From Streptomyces katrae (GTDB lineage Bacteria; Actinomycetota; Actinomycetes; Streptomycetales; Streptomycetaceae): a DNA stretch of 64,000 nucleotides. The position numbers were made by a program, and so were the translations under genes. The notes beneath the pieces were generated by a model. It was not told the DNA's origin. It searched no databases and saw only the letters and a program-made list of their open reading frames with translations. The DNA is taken from assembly GCF_000717655.1 (NCBI RefSeq), contig NZ_JNZY01000010.1, forward strand, positions 62,001-126,000, given 5' to 3'. How positions within the stretch are numbered: position 1 is the first letter of the stretch; each line of letters starts with the position of its first letter. Below are positions 42,928 to 51,248 of the stretch, one piece after another.

Positions 42928-44409
42928 GTGAGCAAAGGACCAAACACCCGCTTGAACGACTTGTTCGGCCTGGCCGGCTGGTCGAAGGGTGAGCTGGCGA
43001 GGATGGTCAACCGGCAGGCGGCGGCCATGGGCCACCACCAGCTGGCCACCGACACCTCGCGGGTACGGCGCTGGATCGACATGGGGGAGACCCCGCGCGA
43101 ACCGGTGCCCACCGTACTGGCAGCCCTGTTCACCGAGCGGCTCGGTCGTGTCGTGACCATCGAGGACCTCGGGTTCGTACGGCAGCGGCGCACCTCCAAA
43201 CGGCAGCCGGACGGGGCGAAGGACAACCCCGAAGGAATGCCGTGGGCGCCCGAACGCACAGCCGCGGTCCTCACCGAATTCACGGGAATGGACCTCATGC
43301 TCAACCGACGCGGTCTGATGGGCGCGGGTATCGCGCTCACCGCAGGCTCCGCCCTCACCCACGCCATGAACGACTGGCTGCACACCGATCCCGCCCCCGC
43401 CAAGGCCCCGCAGGCCTTCGGCGACTCCTTCCAGGCCGACCCGGCCGGCTACGACCGCTACGAGGCCGCCCCCATCGGCTCCCAGGAGATCGAGGCCCTG
43501 GAGCGCTCGGTGGAGGTCTTCCGCGCCTGGGACGCCTCCCGAGGGGGCGGACTGCAGCGCAAAGCAGTGGTCGGCCAGCTCAACGAGGTCGGCGGCATGC
43601 TCGCCTACCACCACCCCGACCACCTGCAGCGGCGGCTGTGGGGCGTGGCGGCCAACCTCGCCGTGCTGGCGGGCTGGATGTCCCACGACGTGGGTCTCGA
43701 ACCCACCGCGCAGAAGTACTTCGTCATCGCCGCGCACGCCGCCCGGGAGGGCGGGGACCGGCCGCGGGCCGGCGAAGCGCTGTCCCGCGCGGCGCGCCAG
43801 ATGGTCCACCTGGGCAAGCCGCACGAGGCCCTCGACCTCATGAAGCTGGCGCAGTCGGGCTCTGGCGAGCAGACCCTGCCCCGTACCCGCGCCATGCTGC
43901 ACACCATCGAGGCCTGGGCCCAGGCCTCCATGGGCAAGGGCCAGGCCATGCGCCGCACCCTCGGCGAGGCGGAGGAACTGTTCGTGTCGGACAAGGGCGA
44001 CGTGCCCCCGCCGTCGTGGATGCAGAACTTCGACGAGGCGGACCTGCACGGCATGCAGGCCCTGGCGTTCCGCACCCTCGCCGAACACGACCCCTCGGTC
44101 GCGCCGATCGCCCAGCGGCACGCCCGGGAGGCGCTGCGGCTGCGGTCCGGCGGCCACCAGCGCTCGCAGATCTTCGACTACATCTCCATGGCCTCGGCCT
44201 GCTTCATCGCCGACGACCCCGAGCAGGCCGACCGCTACGCCCGGCTCGCGCTGGTCTCGATGAACGAGACCTCCTCGCACCGGACTTGGGACCGGCTGCG
44301 GGAGATGTACCGGCTCACCGGCCAGTACGCCGGGTACGCGCGCATCGAGGACCTGCGCGCGGAGATCAAGATGGCCCTGCCGAACAGCCCGACGCAGCGC
44401 ACCGTCTAG
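42928..44409 (+). CDS. NsdA-like TPR regulatory protein
   Basis: A 493-residue protein. The N-terminal SKGPNTRLNDLFGLAGWSKGELARMVNRQAAAMGHHQLATDTSRVRRWIDMGETPREPVP is an HTH-like segment seen in NsdA and similar streptomycete regulators. NsdA of S. coelicolor (about 500 aa) represses sporulation and antibiotic production. Residues about 110-200 hold a short linker with one hydrophobic patch (LMGAGIALTAGSALTHAM). TPR-like helices fill the rest (EALSRAARQMVHLGKPHEALDLMKLA, EQADRYARLALVSM). Whether it is the true NsdA or a paralogue cannot be told here. GTG 42928 after GGGGG is chosen. Confidence 0.8.
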   Translation: MSKGPNTRLNDLFGLAGWSKGELARMVNRQAAAMGHHQLATDTSRVRRWIDMGETPREPVPTVLAALFTERLGRVVTIEDLGFVRQRRTSKRQPDGAKDNPEGMPWAPERTAAVLTEFTGMDLMLNRRGLMGAGIALTAGSALTHAMNDWLHTDPAPAKAPQAFGDSFQADPAGYDRYEAAPIGSQEIEALERSVEVFRAWDASRGGGLQRKAVVGQLNEVGGMLAYHHPDHLQRRLWGVAANLAVLAGWMSHDVGLEPTAQKYFVIAAHAAREGGDRPRAGEALSRAARQMVHLGKPHEALDLMKLAQSGSGEQTLPRTRAMLHTIEAWAQASMGKGQAMRRTLGEAEELFVSDKGDVPPPSWMQNFDEADLHGMQALAFRTLAEHDPSVAPIAQRHAREALRLRSGGHQRSQIFDYISMASACFIADDPEQADRYARLALVSMNETSSHRTWDRLREMYRLTGQYAGYARIEDLRAEIKMALPNSPTQRTV

Positions 44410-44476
44410 GCCTTGCGCGGGAACCCCCTGCCGGTGCGGGCACCGGCACCGCCGTCGGCATCCGTACGGAGACGAG

Positions 44477-44503
44477 AAAGGCCGCGCCGTCCGGCGCGGC
44501 CCT
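44477..44503. terminator. bidirectional terminator between convergent genes
   Basis: GGCCGCGCCG (44480-44489) and CGGCGCGGCC (44492-44501) form a 10-bp perfect stem with a 2-nt gap, flanked by AAA on the left (TTT on the minus strand). It is central in the 127-bp gap between the NsdA-like and PP2C genes, which point at each other. Confidence 0.75.
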
Positions 44504-44536
44504 GAGAAGCGGTACCCGTCGGACCGTCGTCGGTGC

Positions 44537-45961
44537 TCAGCCCCCGACCCTCGCCACCAGGACGCAGGCGTCGTCCTCGCGTTCGCTCTCGCCGAACTCC
44601 TCGACCACCATCCGCACGCAGTCCTGCGCCGACCGCGCCGCCGTGAACCGCGGCGCGAGGGCCAGCAGCCGCTCGGTGCCGTCCGCCCGGCTGAACTCGA
44701 TGCTGCGCGGCGTCAGTCCGTCCGTGTGCAGGACGAGTAGGTCGCCGGCCTGCAGCCGTTCCTCGGCCTGCCCGTACGCCGCTCCGGAGGTCGCGCCCAG
44801 CAGTACGCCCTCCGGCGGCTGCAGGGCGCGGCCCGAGCTGCCGCGGAACAGCAGCGGGGCGGGATGGCCGGCCTGCGCCCAGGAGAGCATCCGGCGCGCG
44901 GGATCGTAGCGGCAGCAGACGGCCGAGCCGAGCGCCGGCTGTACGGAGGTCTCCAGGAGCTGGTTGAGCCAGCCCATCAGCGGGCCCGGCTCGATCCCGG
45001 CCATGGCCATGCCGCGCAGGGCGCCCAGCATCATCGCCATGCCGGAGGTGGCCGTCACCCCGTGCCCGGTCAGGTCTCCGACCGTCAACAGCGAGCGGCC
45101 GTCGGGCAGTTCGAGCGCGTCGTACCAGTCGCCGCCGATCAGGGCGCTCGTCGCGGAGGGCAGGTAGTGCGCGGCGACGTCGAGCGCGCCGGTGGTGTGG
45201 TGCGGGAACCGCAGGGAGCCGCGCCACGGGGGGAGCACGGCTTCCTGCAGCTCGACCGCAAGCCGGTGCTCGGTCTGCGCGATCTCCCGCCGGCGCTGCA
45301 GCGAGTCACGGGACTCGCGTTCGGTGCGCTGGCTTCGGCGCAGCTCACTCACGTCCCGGAGCACGGCCCACATGGAGGCCGTGCAGCCGTCGGTGTCGAG
45401 TACCGGCTCGCCTCGCATGTGCAGCGTCCGGACGCGGCCGTCGGCCCGGACGATGCGGAACTCGCCGTCGATCGGTTTGCCGTCGACCAGACAGGCCGTC
45501 ACCATCGAGGTGAGCAGCGGCTGGTCCTCGGAGAACAGGGTGGAGCCGAGTTCGTCGAGCGGGAGCGGGCCCGCCTCGGGCGAGCGGCCGAAGATCTGGA
45601 ACAGCTCCTCGGACCAGTTGACCTCGTCGGTGAGCAGGTTCCACTCGGCGCTGCCGACACGGGTCTGCTGGGGCTCGGTCCCGGTCGCGGGCGCCCCCTC
45701 GGGGAGCTCGCCGAGGTCGGGGGCGGGCGGCAGGCCTTCCTTGAGCTGTCCCAGGTGCTCGCGCAGGTCGTCGAGGTGGTGGACGGCGAGGTCGCACAGG
45801 GCGCGCTGCCAGCGGCCCTGGGCGTCGTCGTCGTCGACGACGGTGTCGCGGCGCACCGCGTCCACTTCGCCGCGCAGCCGCCGGGTCTGCGAGATCAGGG
45901 CGTCCACCGAACCGGGCTCGGGCGGCTGCGCGGGACGGTCCGCGAAGAGGTGGGACGGCAT
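44537..45961 (-). CDS. PAS-domain SpoIIE-type PP2C phosphatase
   Basis: A 474-residue soluble protein. A helical N-terminal region (about 10-80) leads to a PAS-like domain (WNLLTDEVNWSEELFQIFGRSPEAG to GEPVLDTDGCTASMWAVLRDVSEL, about 105-225) and a PP2C/SpoIIE domain (about 260-474). Metal-site motifs are GGDWYDALELPDGRSLLTVGDLTGHGV, HTDGLTP and EREDDACVLVARV. It would dephosphorylate a serine on an anti-anti-sigma factor or a similar partner; no such gene is nearby. Start ATG 45961 follows CGGAG by 6 nt; the longer frame starting at 46093 has a non-conserved N-terminus. Confidence 0.9.
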   Translation of the reverse strand: MPSHLFADRPAQPPEPGSVDALISQTRRLRGEVDAVRRDTVVDDDDAQGRWQRALCDLAVHHLDDLREHLGQLKEGLPPAPDLGELPEGAPATGTEPQQTRVGSAEWNLLTDEVNWSEELFQIFGRSPEAGPLPLDELGSTLFSEDQPLLTSMVTACLVDGKPIDGEFRIVRADGRVRTLHMRGEPVLDTDGCTASMWAVLRDVSELRRSQRTERESRDSLQRRREIAQTEHRLAVELQEAVLPPWRGSLRFPHHTTGALDVAAHYLPSATSALIGGDWYDALELPDGRSLLTVGDLTGHGVTATSGMAMMLGALRGMAMAGIEPGPLMGWLNQLLETSVQPALGSAVCCRYDPARRMLSWAQAGHPAPLLFRGSSGRALQPPEGVLLGATSGAAYGQAEERLQAGDLLVLHTDGLTPRSIEFSRADGTERLLALAPRFTAARSAQDCVRMVVEEFGESEREDDACVLVARVGG

Positions 45962-46180
45962 GAGAACTCCGATACAGGCGGCGCGGCACGGCCAAGTCTG
46001 AAGGAAGGACCGGTTACGACTGTTGCACAGGCGGCGACGGCCCGTAAGGCGTTTGGCAACATCCGTAACGTCGTTGCTTCTGGCATGTGCCAAGGGCCTC
46101 CCGGCCCCCCCTTCGCCTGTACGAACGTTTCCGGTCAGCCCCTGCAGGCACCCCGTCGGCGGTTCCCGGCCGCCTCCGGT

Positions 46181-46429
46181 TCACACGGCGATCGGCACCG
46201 GGTGGATCTCGTTGGCCGGGTGCCCCGTGCGCTCGTGGATCCGCTGCACCGCCTCCGCGGACGGCGCCTCGGACAGGCAGTACACCGTGCCGGATTCCGG
46301 GTCGGCCCAGGCGCGCTCGAAGTGCACCTTCTCCTCGCCCTCGATCGCCAGATCCGCCCTGTGGGCGGCCATCAGCTCGGCTTCGGTGATGCCCTTCATG
46401 CCGTGGTGGACATCCATGTACATCGCCAC
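46181..46429 (-). CDS. DUF4242 protein (SCO4226-like, nickel-binding family)
   Basis: An 82-residue ferredoxin-like-fold protein. MDVHHGMKGITEAEL, AHRADLAIEGEEKVHFERAWADPESGTVYCLSEAPSAEAVQRIHERTGHPANEIHPV matches S. coelicolor SCO4226, which has the same length and binds nickel through His residues. HH near residue 8 and the later HERTGH are likely ligands. The start is a GTG at 46429, because AGGAGG is correctly spaced for it and too far from the ATG at 46423. It is divergent from the molybdenum hydroxylase genes, 319 bp apart. Confidence 0.88.
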   Translation of the reverse strand: MAMYMDVHHGMKGITEAELMAAHRADLAIEGEEKVHFERAWADPESGTVYCLSEAPSAEAVQRIHERTGHPANEIHPVPIAV

Positions 46430-46748
46430 CGCCGCACACCTCCTCACGTGTCTTTGCGAGTGCAGCCCTATCCCTCCCATCGTCCCCCCGCGGCCGGAAA
46501 CCGGCCCTCCGGAGGAGGCGGATCGATCGTACGGACGAGATGTACGAGGCCTCGGTGCGGCTGAACCCGTATCCGAGCCGGATCGACACCCCCGCGGAAG
46601 TACCCCCCGAACGAAGGACCCCCTCCCCGAGCGGCCCATCCCGTCGTCGCGCTTCCCACCCCATCCGGCGATCGCTACTCTACGTGTCGGTAACGAGCCG
46701 GGGGAGGTCCGCGAACGCGGACCGCACAGGGGTTGGGGACACAGCGAC
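46430..46748. other. divergent intergenic region with small palindromes
   Basis: 319 bp without a supported gene. It contains GGCCGG-AAA-CCGGCC near 46491 and GGTCCGC-GAAC-GCGGACC (46706-46723), the latter 25 nt before the molybdenum hydroxylase start. These may be operators or leader hairpins. No clear -35/-10 pair is visible. Confidence 0.45.
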
Positions 46749-48959
46749 ATGACCGGGCAGAGCCGCCGCTCCTTCCTCACGTACCTCGTCGCGGCGCCGA
46801 CGCTGGCCCTCGTCACCCGGGCCGGGGCCGACGTCCTCGCCCCGCAGCCCGCCCACGCCGTGGTCCCGAGCCTGCCCGCCCCGGCCGATCTGGTGGACCT
46901 CGGCGATCTGTTCATCCTGGCCGGCGCACCCACCTCCGCCCTGCTGGCGCTCGCCGTCGAGGCGGACGGAACCATCCGCTTCCGGCTGCCGCGCGAGGAG
47001 GTCGGCCAGGGGCTCACCACCGCCGTGGCCATGCTCGTCGCGGAGGAGCTCGACGCGCCGCTGGCCGCCGTCCGCGTGGAACTGGACGATGCGCGGCCCG
47101 AGCTGCTGTTCAACCAGCTCACCGGAAGCTCCAACTCCATCCGCTCCCTCTACGGGCCGGTCCGGCAGGCCGCCGCCACCGCCCGGGCCCGCCTGGTCGC
47201 CGCGGCCGCCCGCCGGTGGGACCTCGCCGCGTCCTCACTGACCACCGCGAACGGCGCCGTACGGGCCCCCGACGGCCGCACCGCCGACTACGGCAGCCTC
47301 TCCGCGGCCGCCGCCGACCCCGCCCTGGTCGTCCTCGGCGCCACCCCGAAGAGGGCGGCGGAGCACTCCCTCGTCGGCAGACCCACCGGCCGGATCGACG
47401 CCCGCGCCATGGTGACCGGTGCCCAGCAGTACACCCTCGACCTCGACGTGCCCGGCGCCAAGCCGTGCGTGGTGCGCCGCCCGCCCAGCCTCGGCGGCAG
47501 CGTCAGGGCCGTCGCCAACCTCGCCGCCGTCCGCGCCATGCCCGGCGTCCTGCACGTGGTCACCGTCCCGACCGGGGTCGCGGTCGTCGCCGAGACCTTC
47601 GGGCAGGCCCTCGACGCCAAGGCCGCCCTCCAGGTCACCTGGGGCCCCGGCCCCGCCGACCGGCTCTCCGACGAACAGATCCGCGTCAAGCTGCGCGCCG
47701 CCACCCCGCCGCTGCCGGTGCCGCCGCTGCTCACCCCGTACGTGGACGCCGAGTTCGACTTCGCCTTCGTCAGCCACGCGCCCATGGAGACCAACTCCGC
47801 CGTGGCCGACGTACGGGAGGACCGCGCCGAGATCTGGTCCGGGCTGAAGTCCCCGATCGTGGCCCGCGAGACCATCGCCGCCGATCTCGGCCTGCCGCTC
47901 GACAAGGTCACCGTGCACGTGATCCAGGCCGGCGGCTCCTTCGGGCGGCGGCTCTTCTTCGACGCCGCGCTGGAGGCCGCCCGCGTCTCCAAGGCCTGCC
48001 GCCGTCCCGTCCGGCTGATGTGGACCCGTGTCGACGACACCCGGCACGGCCGGATGCGCCCCGCCACCCACCACAAGATCCGTGCCACCCACCTGCTCGG
48101 CGAGGTGCTCAGCTTCGAGCACCGGGTGGCCGCCGCCGAAACCGACTTCCGGCACGGGCTCGGCGAGATCGTCACCGCCACTGCCGCCAGCCTGCCGCTC
48201 GGCGTCGGCAACGCGACCCTCGCCCAGACCCTGTTCCACACCACGATCAAGTCCCCGTACCACTTCGGGCTCACCACCCACGGGCTCAGCGAGGTGCCCA
48301 CCGGCATCCCGACCGGCTCCTGGCGCTCGGTGTACTCCGCCAACACCCGGGGCGCCGAGGAGATCGTGGTCGACGAACTCGCGGCGCGGACCGGCAAGGA
48401 CCCGTACCAGTTCCGGCGCACCTTCCTGAAGACGGCTGCCCAGCGCGCGGTGCTCGACAAGGCGGCGACGGAGGGGGAGTGGGGACGGCCGATGCCGGCG
48501 GGCTGCGCCCAGGGCATCGCCTTCCACGACGAGTACAAGTCCCGCACCGCCTGTCTGGTCGAGATCGACGCCCGTGACCCGGAGCACGTCCGCGTCACCA
48601 AGGCCGTCATCGCGGTCGACGTGGGCCTGCCCGTCAACCCGCGCGGACTGGAGGCCCAGATGATCGGCGGTCTCACCGACGCGATCTCCACCACCCTGAA
48701 GGCCGGGCTGCACCTGGACAACGGGCTGCCGCTGGAGGGCAGTTACAGCCAGTTCCACTGGGCCCGGCAGCGTGACACCCCGCAGGACGTGCGTGTCTTC
48801 GTGCTGCCGGCCGCCGGCGAGGAGCCGGGCGGCGCGGGCGAGCTCGGCCTACCCGCCGCGGTGGGTGCCATCGCCAATGCCTGGGCCCGGGCCACCGGCA
48901 AGAAGCCGCGCAGCTTCCCCCTCGACTTCGACGTCGACTTCACCCCGTACCCCCGCTAG
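46749..48959 (+). CDS. molybdopterin-binding large subunit of a xanthine-dehydrogenase-family hydroxylase (IorB-like)
   Basis: A 736-residue protein with a twin-arginine signal ([22 protein letters not shown]). It holds the aldehyde-oxidase ab-hammerhead and molybdopterin domains: [61 protein letters not shown] (MoCo binding), [23 protein letters not shown], and catalytic Glu698 in [15 protein letters not shown]. It is the IorB/two-subunit type that lacks a FAD subunit and passes electrons from the [2Fe-2S] partner (next gene) to an outside acceptor. Substrate (N-heterocycle or aldehyde) is unknown. Residues 1-35 suggest export of the folded complex by Tat. The start ATG has only a weak SD. 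Confidence 0.88.
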   Translation: MTGQSRRSFLTYLVAAPTLALVTRAGADVLAPQPAHAVVPSLPAPADLVDLGDLFILAGAPTSALLALAVEADGTIRFRLPREEVGQGLTTAVAMLVAEELDAPLAAVRVELDDARPELLFNQLTGSSNSIRSLYGPVRQAAATARARLVAAAARRWDLAASSLTTANGAVRAPDGRTADYGSLSAAAADPALVVLGATPKRAAEHSLVGRPTGRIDARAMVTGAQQYTLDLDVPGAKPCVVRRPPSLGGSVRAVANLAAVRAMPGVLHVVTVPTGVAVVAETFGQALDAKAALQVTWGPGPADRLSDEQIRVKLRAATPPLPVPPLLTPYVDAEFDFAFVSHAPMETNSAVADVREDRAEIWSGLKSPIVARETIAADLGLPLDKVTVHVIQAGGSFGRRLFFDAALEAARVSKACRRPVRLMWTRVDDTRHGRMRPATHHKIRATHLLGEVLSFEHRVAAAETDFRHGLGEIVTATAASLPLGVGNATLAQTLFHTTIKSPYHFGLTTHGLSEVPTGIPTGSWRSVYSANTRGAEEIVVDELAARTGKDPYQFRRTFLKTAAQRAVLDKAATEGEWGRPMPAGCAQGIAFHDEYKSRTACLVEIDARDPEHVRVTKAVIAVDVGLPVNPRGLEAQMIGGLTDAISTTLKAGLHLDNGLPLEGSYSQFHWARQRDTPQDVRVFVLPAAGEEPGGAGELGLPAAVGAIANAWARATGKKPRSFPLDFDVDFTPYPR

Positions 48960-48988
48960 AACAGCCCGTCAGTTCAGGAGAGTCCGCC

Positions 48989-49459
48989 GTGCCCTCGCAC
49001 ACCTTCACCGTCAACGGGCAGAGCGTCACCGTGGACGCGCCCGACGATCTGCCCCTGTTGTGGGTGCTCCGCGACATGCTGGGCGTACGCGGCCCCAAGT
49101 ACGGCTGCGGCGTGGACGTCTGCAAGGCCTGCACCAGCCATCTCGACGGGGTGGACATCCGCCCGTGCGTGGTGCCGGTCTCCGCGTGCGCCGGTAAGAA
49201 GGTGACCACCATCGAGGGGCTGGCGAACGGGGACGAGCTGCACCCCGTGCAGGAAGCCTGGCTCGAACAGGACGTCGCCCAGTGCGGCTTCTGCCAGCCC
49301 GGCCAGATCATGGCCGCCGTCGCGCTGCTGAAGCGCACCGCCTCGCCCACGGACGAGGACATCGACGCCATCGCCAACATCTGCCGCTGCGGCACCTACT
49401 TCCGCATCCGGGAGGCCATCCGCAGCGCGGCCGCCCGGATGCGTGAGACACGGGCGTGA
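48989..49459 (+). CDS. [2Fe-2S] small subunit of the molybdenum hydroxylase (IorA-like)
   Basis: A 156-residue protein with two clusters: the plant-ferredoxin type site Cys40, Cys45, Cys48 and Cys60, and the helical site Cys99, Cys102, Cys132 and Cys134 ([10 protein letters not shown] and CRCGTY). It carries electrons from the molybdenum cofactor of the large subunit. There is no signal peptide of its own, so if the complex is exported it travels on the Tat signal of the large subunit. The gene is 29 nt downstream with GGAGAG before the GTG start. Confidence 0.93.
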   Translation: MPSHTFTVNGQSVTVDAPDDLPLLWVLRDMLGVRGPKYGCGVDVCKACTSHLDGVDIRPCVVPVSACAGKKVTTIEGLANGDELHPVQEAWLEQDVAQCGFCQPGQIMAAVALLKRTASPTDEDIDAIANICRCGTYFRIREAIRSAAARMRETRA

Positions 49460-49592
49460 GCGAGTGGGGCCCCGGGGACTCCCCCGTCGATCCCGGGGCC
49501 CGACCGCTCGGGGTCAAACCTAGGCGGCCGGTGGCCTGTTCGCAGGGTCCGCCCTGCACAGTGACGGGGCGGGACGGGTATCACTGAGCACA

Positions 49593-51197
49593 GTGATGGC
49601 CGGTGGTCGACCGCGACGGCGCGACCCGGACCGAAGGGAACCCCTCATTTCGCACCCGCCCGTCCCGCAAACACCCGCGGACCGGTCGCGCAGCCGGTCC
49701 GAGGACATCCTCAAGCTGCACCGGCTCGTCCACTCCGGCGGCTCGGCCGCCCTGCTGGAGTGGCTCACCGCCCGGCTGGGCGGCTGGACCGGCGTGGTGG
49801 ACGCCGACGGAGCCGCCGGTCCGGAGCTCGCCGTCCGCGGGGCCGCGGAGTTGCGCGCCCGGGGCGTACGCTCGGCCGTCCTGCACGGCGAGCGCTCGGC
49901 CGCGCTGCTGTTCGCGCTGGACGGAAGCCGCGCGCTGGCCGCCGTACTGGACCTGCCGCACCACCCGGGAGCCTCCGCCCTGCTCGCGGACGCCACCGCC
50001 GTACTGGCCCTCGCCCTGCGCGCCGAGGAGGCCGAGCGGCGCGAGGAGCGGGCCGAACTCGCCGAATCACGGGCCCGCGAGGCCGTCCTGCACCTGCTGA
50101 TGAACGGCCGGCTCTCCACCGCCCACCAGATCGCCGAGGCGCTCTGCCCCTCGCTGCCCGAGCCGATGCGGATGTACGTCGTGGAGTGCCGGGCCGGGGA
50201 GCGGGGCGAGGTGGCCCGGCTCTGCGAGGAGCTGACGGGCGGCCGGGCCTGGACCGTGCGCTGCCCGGTCTACGTGCGCCACCTCATCGTCCTGGTCCCC
50301 GGCGATCTCCCGGCGACCTCCGCCGAACACGATCCGCTGGCCGAGGCATTGGTGGCAGTGGCCCGCGACTGCACGGTCGGGGTCAGCGCGGAGCTGCGGC
50401 TGCGCGAGGCTCCGGCCGCCTACACCCAGGCCTTCCACGCCCTGGCCGTCGCCCGCGGCCGCAGCGGACGGCACGCCCGCTTCGGTCCCGGTCCCGAGCT
50501 GGAACTGGCCGCCCACACGGCCGGGACCGGCTGGGCCGAGGCGTTGCTGGCGCCCCTGCACGAGTACGTGCCCCGGCGCCCCCAGGACCCCGGCGCGCAG
50601 GAGCTGCGGGCCACCGCGCACGCCTGGCTGAACTTCTGCTCGCACGCGACGCGGCTGCTGAAGATCCACCGCAACACCCTGGCCACCCGGTTGCGCCTGA
50701 TCGAGTTGGTGCTCTGCCTGGACCTCGCGCGGCTCCCCGAACAGGCGGCGCTCTCGCTGGCGCTGCGGCTGACCCCGGGCGGGGCGGCGGTTTCATGGGG
50801 CAGCGGCGCCGGGTATTCCCACGGCGGCGCTCCCGGCGCTCCCGGCGCTCCCGGCGCTCCCGGCGCTCCCGGCGCTCCCGGCGCTCCCGGCGCCCCGGCC
50901 GATCTGGACGGCGTACTGCGCCACCCCGACCTGGCGGCCTGGGCCCGTGCGCATCTGGCGCCCCTGACCGGGCGGGACGCCCCGCCCGGCGCCCGGGATA
51001 CCGTGCGGGCCTGGCTGCGCCACGACGCGCACCTGGTCCCGGCGGCGGCCGCGCTCGGCATCTCGGTGGCGGGCACGCGCAAACGGCTGACCCGGATCGA
51101 GACCGTGCTGGAGCGCTCGCTGCTGCGTTCGCCGAGCGCCCGCTACGACCTGTGGCTGGCTCACCGGGCCGAGGAGCTGGCCGGGTTCGCGGTATGA
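49593..51197 (+). CDS. PucR-family regulator with two C-terminal HTH segments
   Basis: A 534-residue protein. An N-terminal region (about 25-150) resembles a GAF-like sensor, a middle region the GGDEF-like/PucR middle domain (CTVGVSAELRLREAPAAYTQAFHALAVARG), and LLKIHRNTLATRLRLIELVLCLDL is the PucR HTH. A linker of (GlyAlaPro)8 then joins a second HTH-like copy (AAALGISVAGTRKRLTRIETVLERSLL). PucR proteins control purine or other catabolic genes; the preceding molybdenum hydroxylase pair on the same strand is a plausible target. The GTG/ATG start pair at 49593/49596 lacks a strong SD, so the true start may be farther in. Confidence 0.82.
   Translation: MMAGGRPRRRDPDRREPLISHPPVPQTPADRSRSRSEDILKLHRLVHSGGSAALLEWLTARLGGWTGVVDADGAAGPELAVRGAAELRARGVRSAVLHGERSAALLFALDGSRALAAVLDLPHHPGASALLADATAVLALALRAEEAERREERAELAESRAREAVLHLLMNGRLSTAHQIAEALCPSLPEPMRMYVVECRAGERGEVARLCEELTGGRAWTVRCPVYVRHLIVLVPGDLPATSAEHDPLAEALVAVARDCTVGVSAELRLREAPAAYTQAFHALAVARGRSGRHARFGPGPELELAAHTAGTGWAEALLAPLHEYVPRRPQDPGAQELRATAHAWLNFCSHATRLLKIHRNTLATRLRLIELVLCLDLARLPEQAALSLALRLTPGGAAVSWGSGAGYSHGGAPGAPGAPGAPGAPGAPGAPGAPADLDGVLRHPDLAAWARAHLAPLTGRDAPPGARDTVRAWLRHDAHLVPAAAALGISVAGTRKRLTRIETVLERSLLRSPSARYDLWLAHRAEELAGFAV
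50826..50897 (+). repeat. seven GGCGCTCCC tandem repeats in the PucR gene
   Basis: Seven identical 9-bp units (50826-50888) followed by GGCGCCCCG encode a Gly-Ala-Pro linker between the two HTH segments. The unit is a multiple of three, so changes in copy number would alter linker length without breaking the frame. Confidence 0.93.
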
Positions 51198-51248
51198 CAC
51201 AGCCCCAATAAGGGACAAAGTGCATGAAATATGCACGATCATGCCGGG

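Noticed and set aside
50826..50897. Possible CRISPR or regulatory repeat (GGCGCTCCC)n
   Set aside because: 9-bp coding repeats without spacers, encoding a Gly-Ala-Pro linker.
51198..51248. c-di-AMP (ydaO-type) riboswitch before the KimA-like gene
   Set aside because: Only about 50 nt separate the previous stop from the start; too short for that riboswitch and no matching structure.
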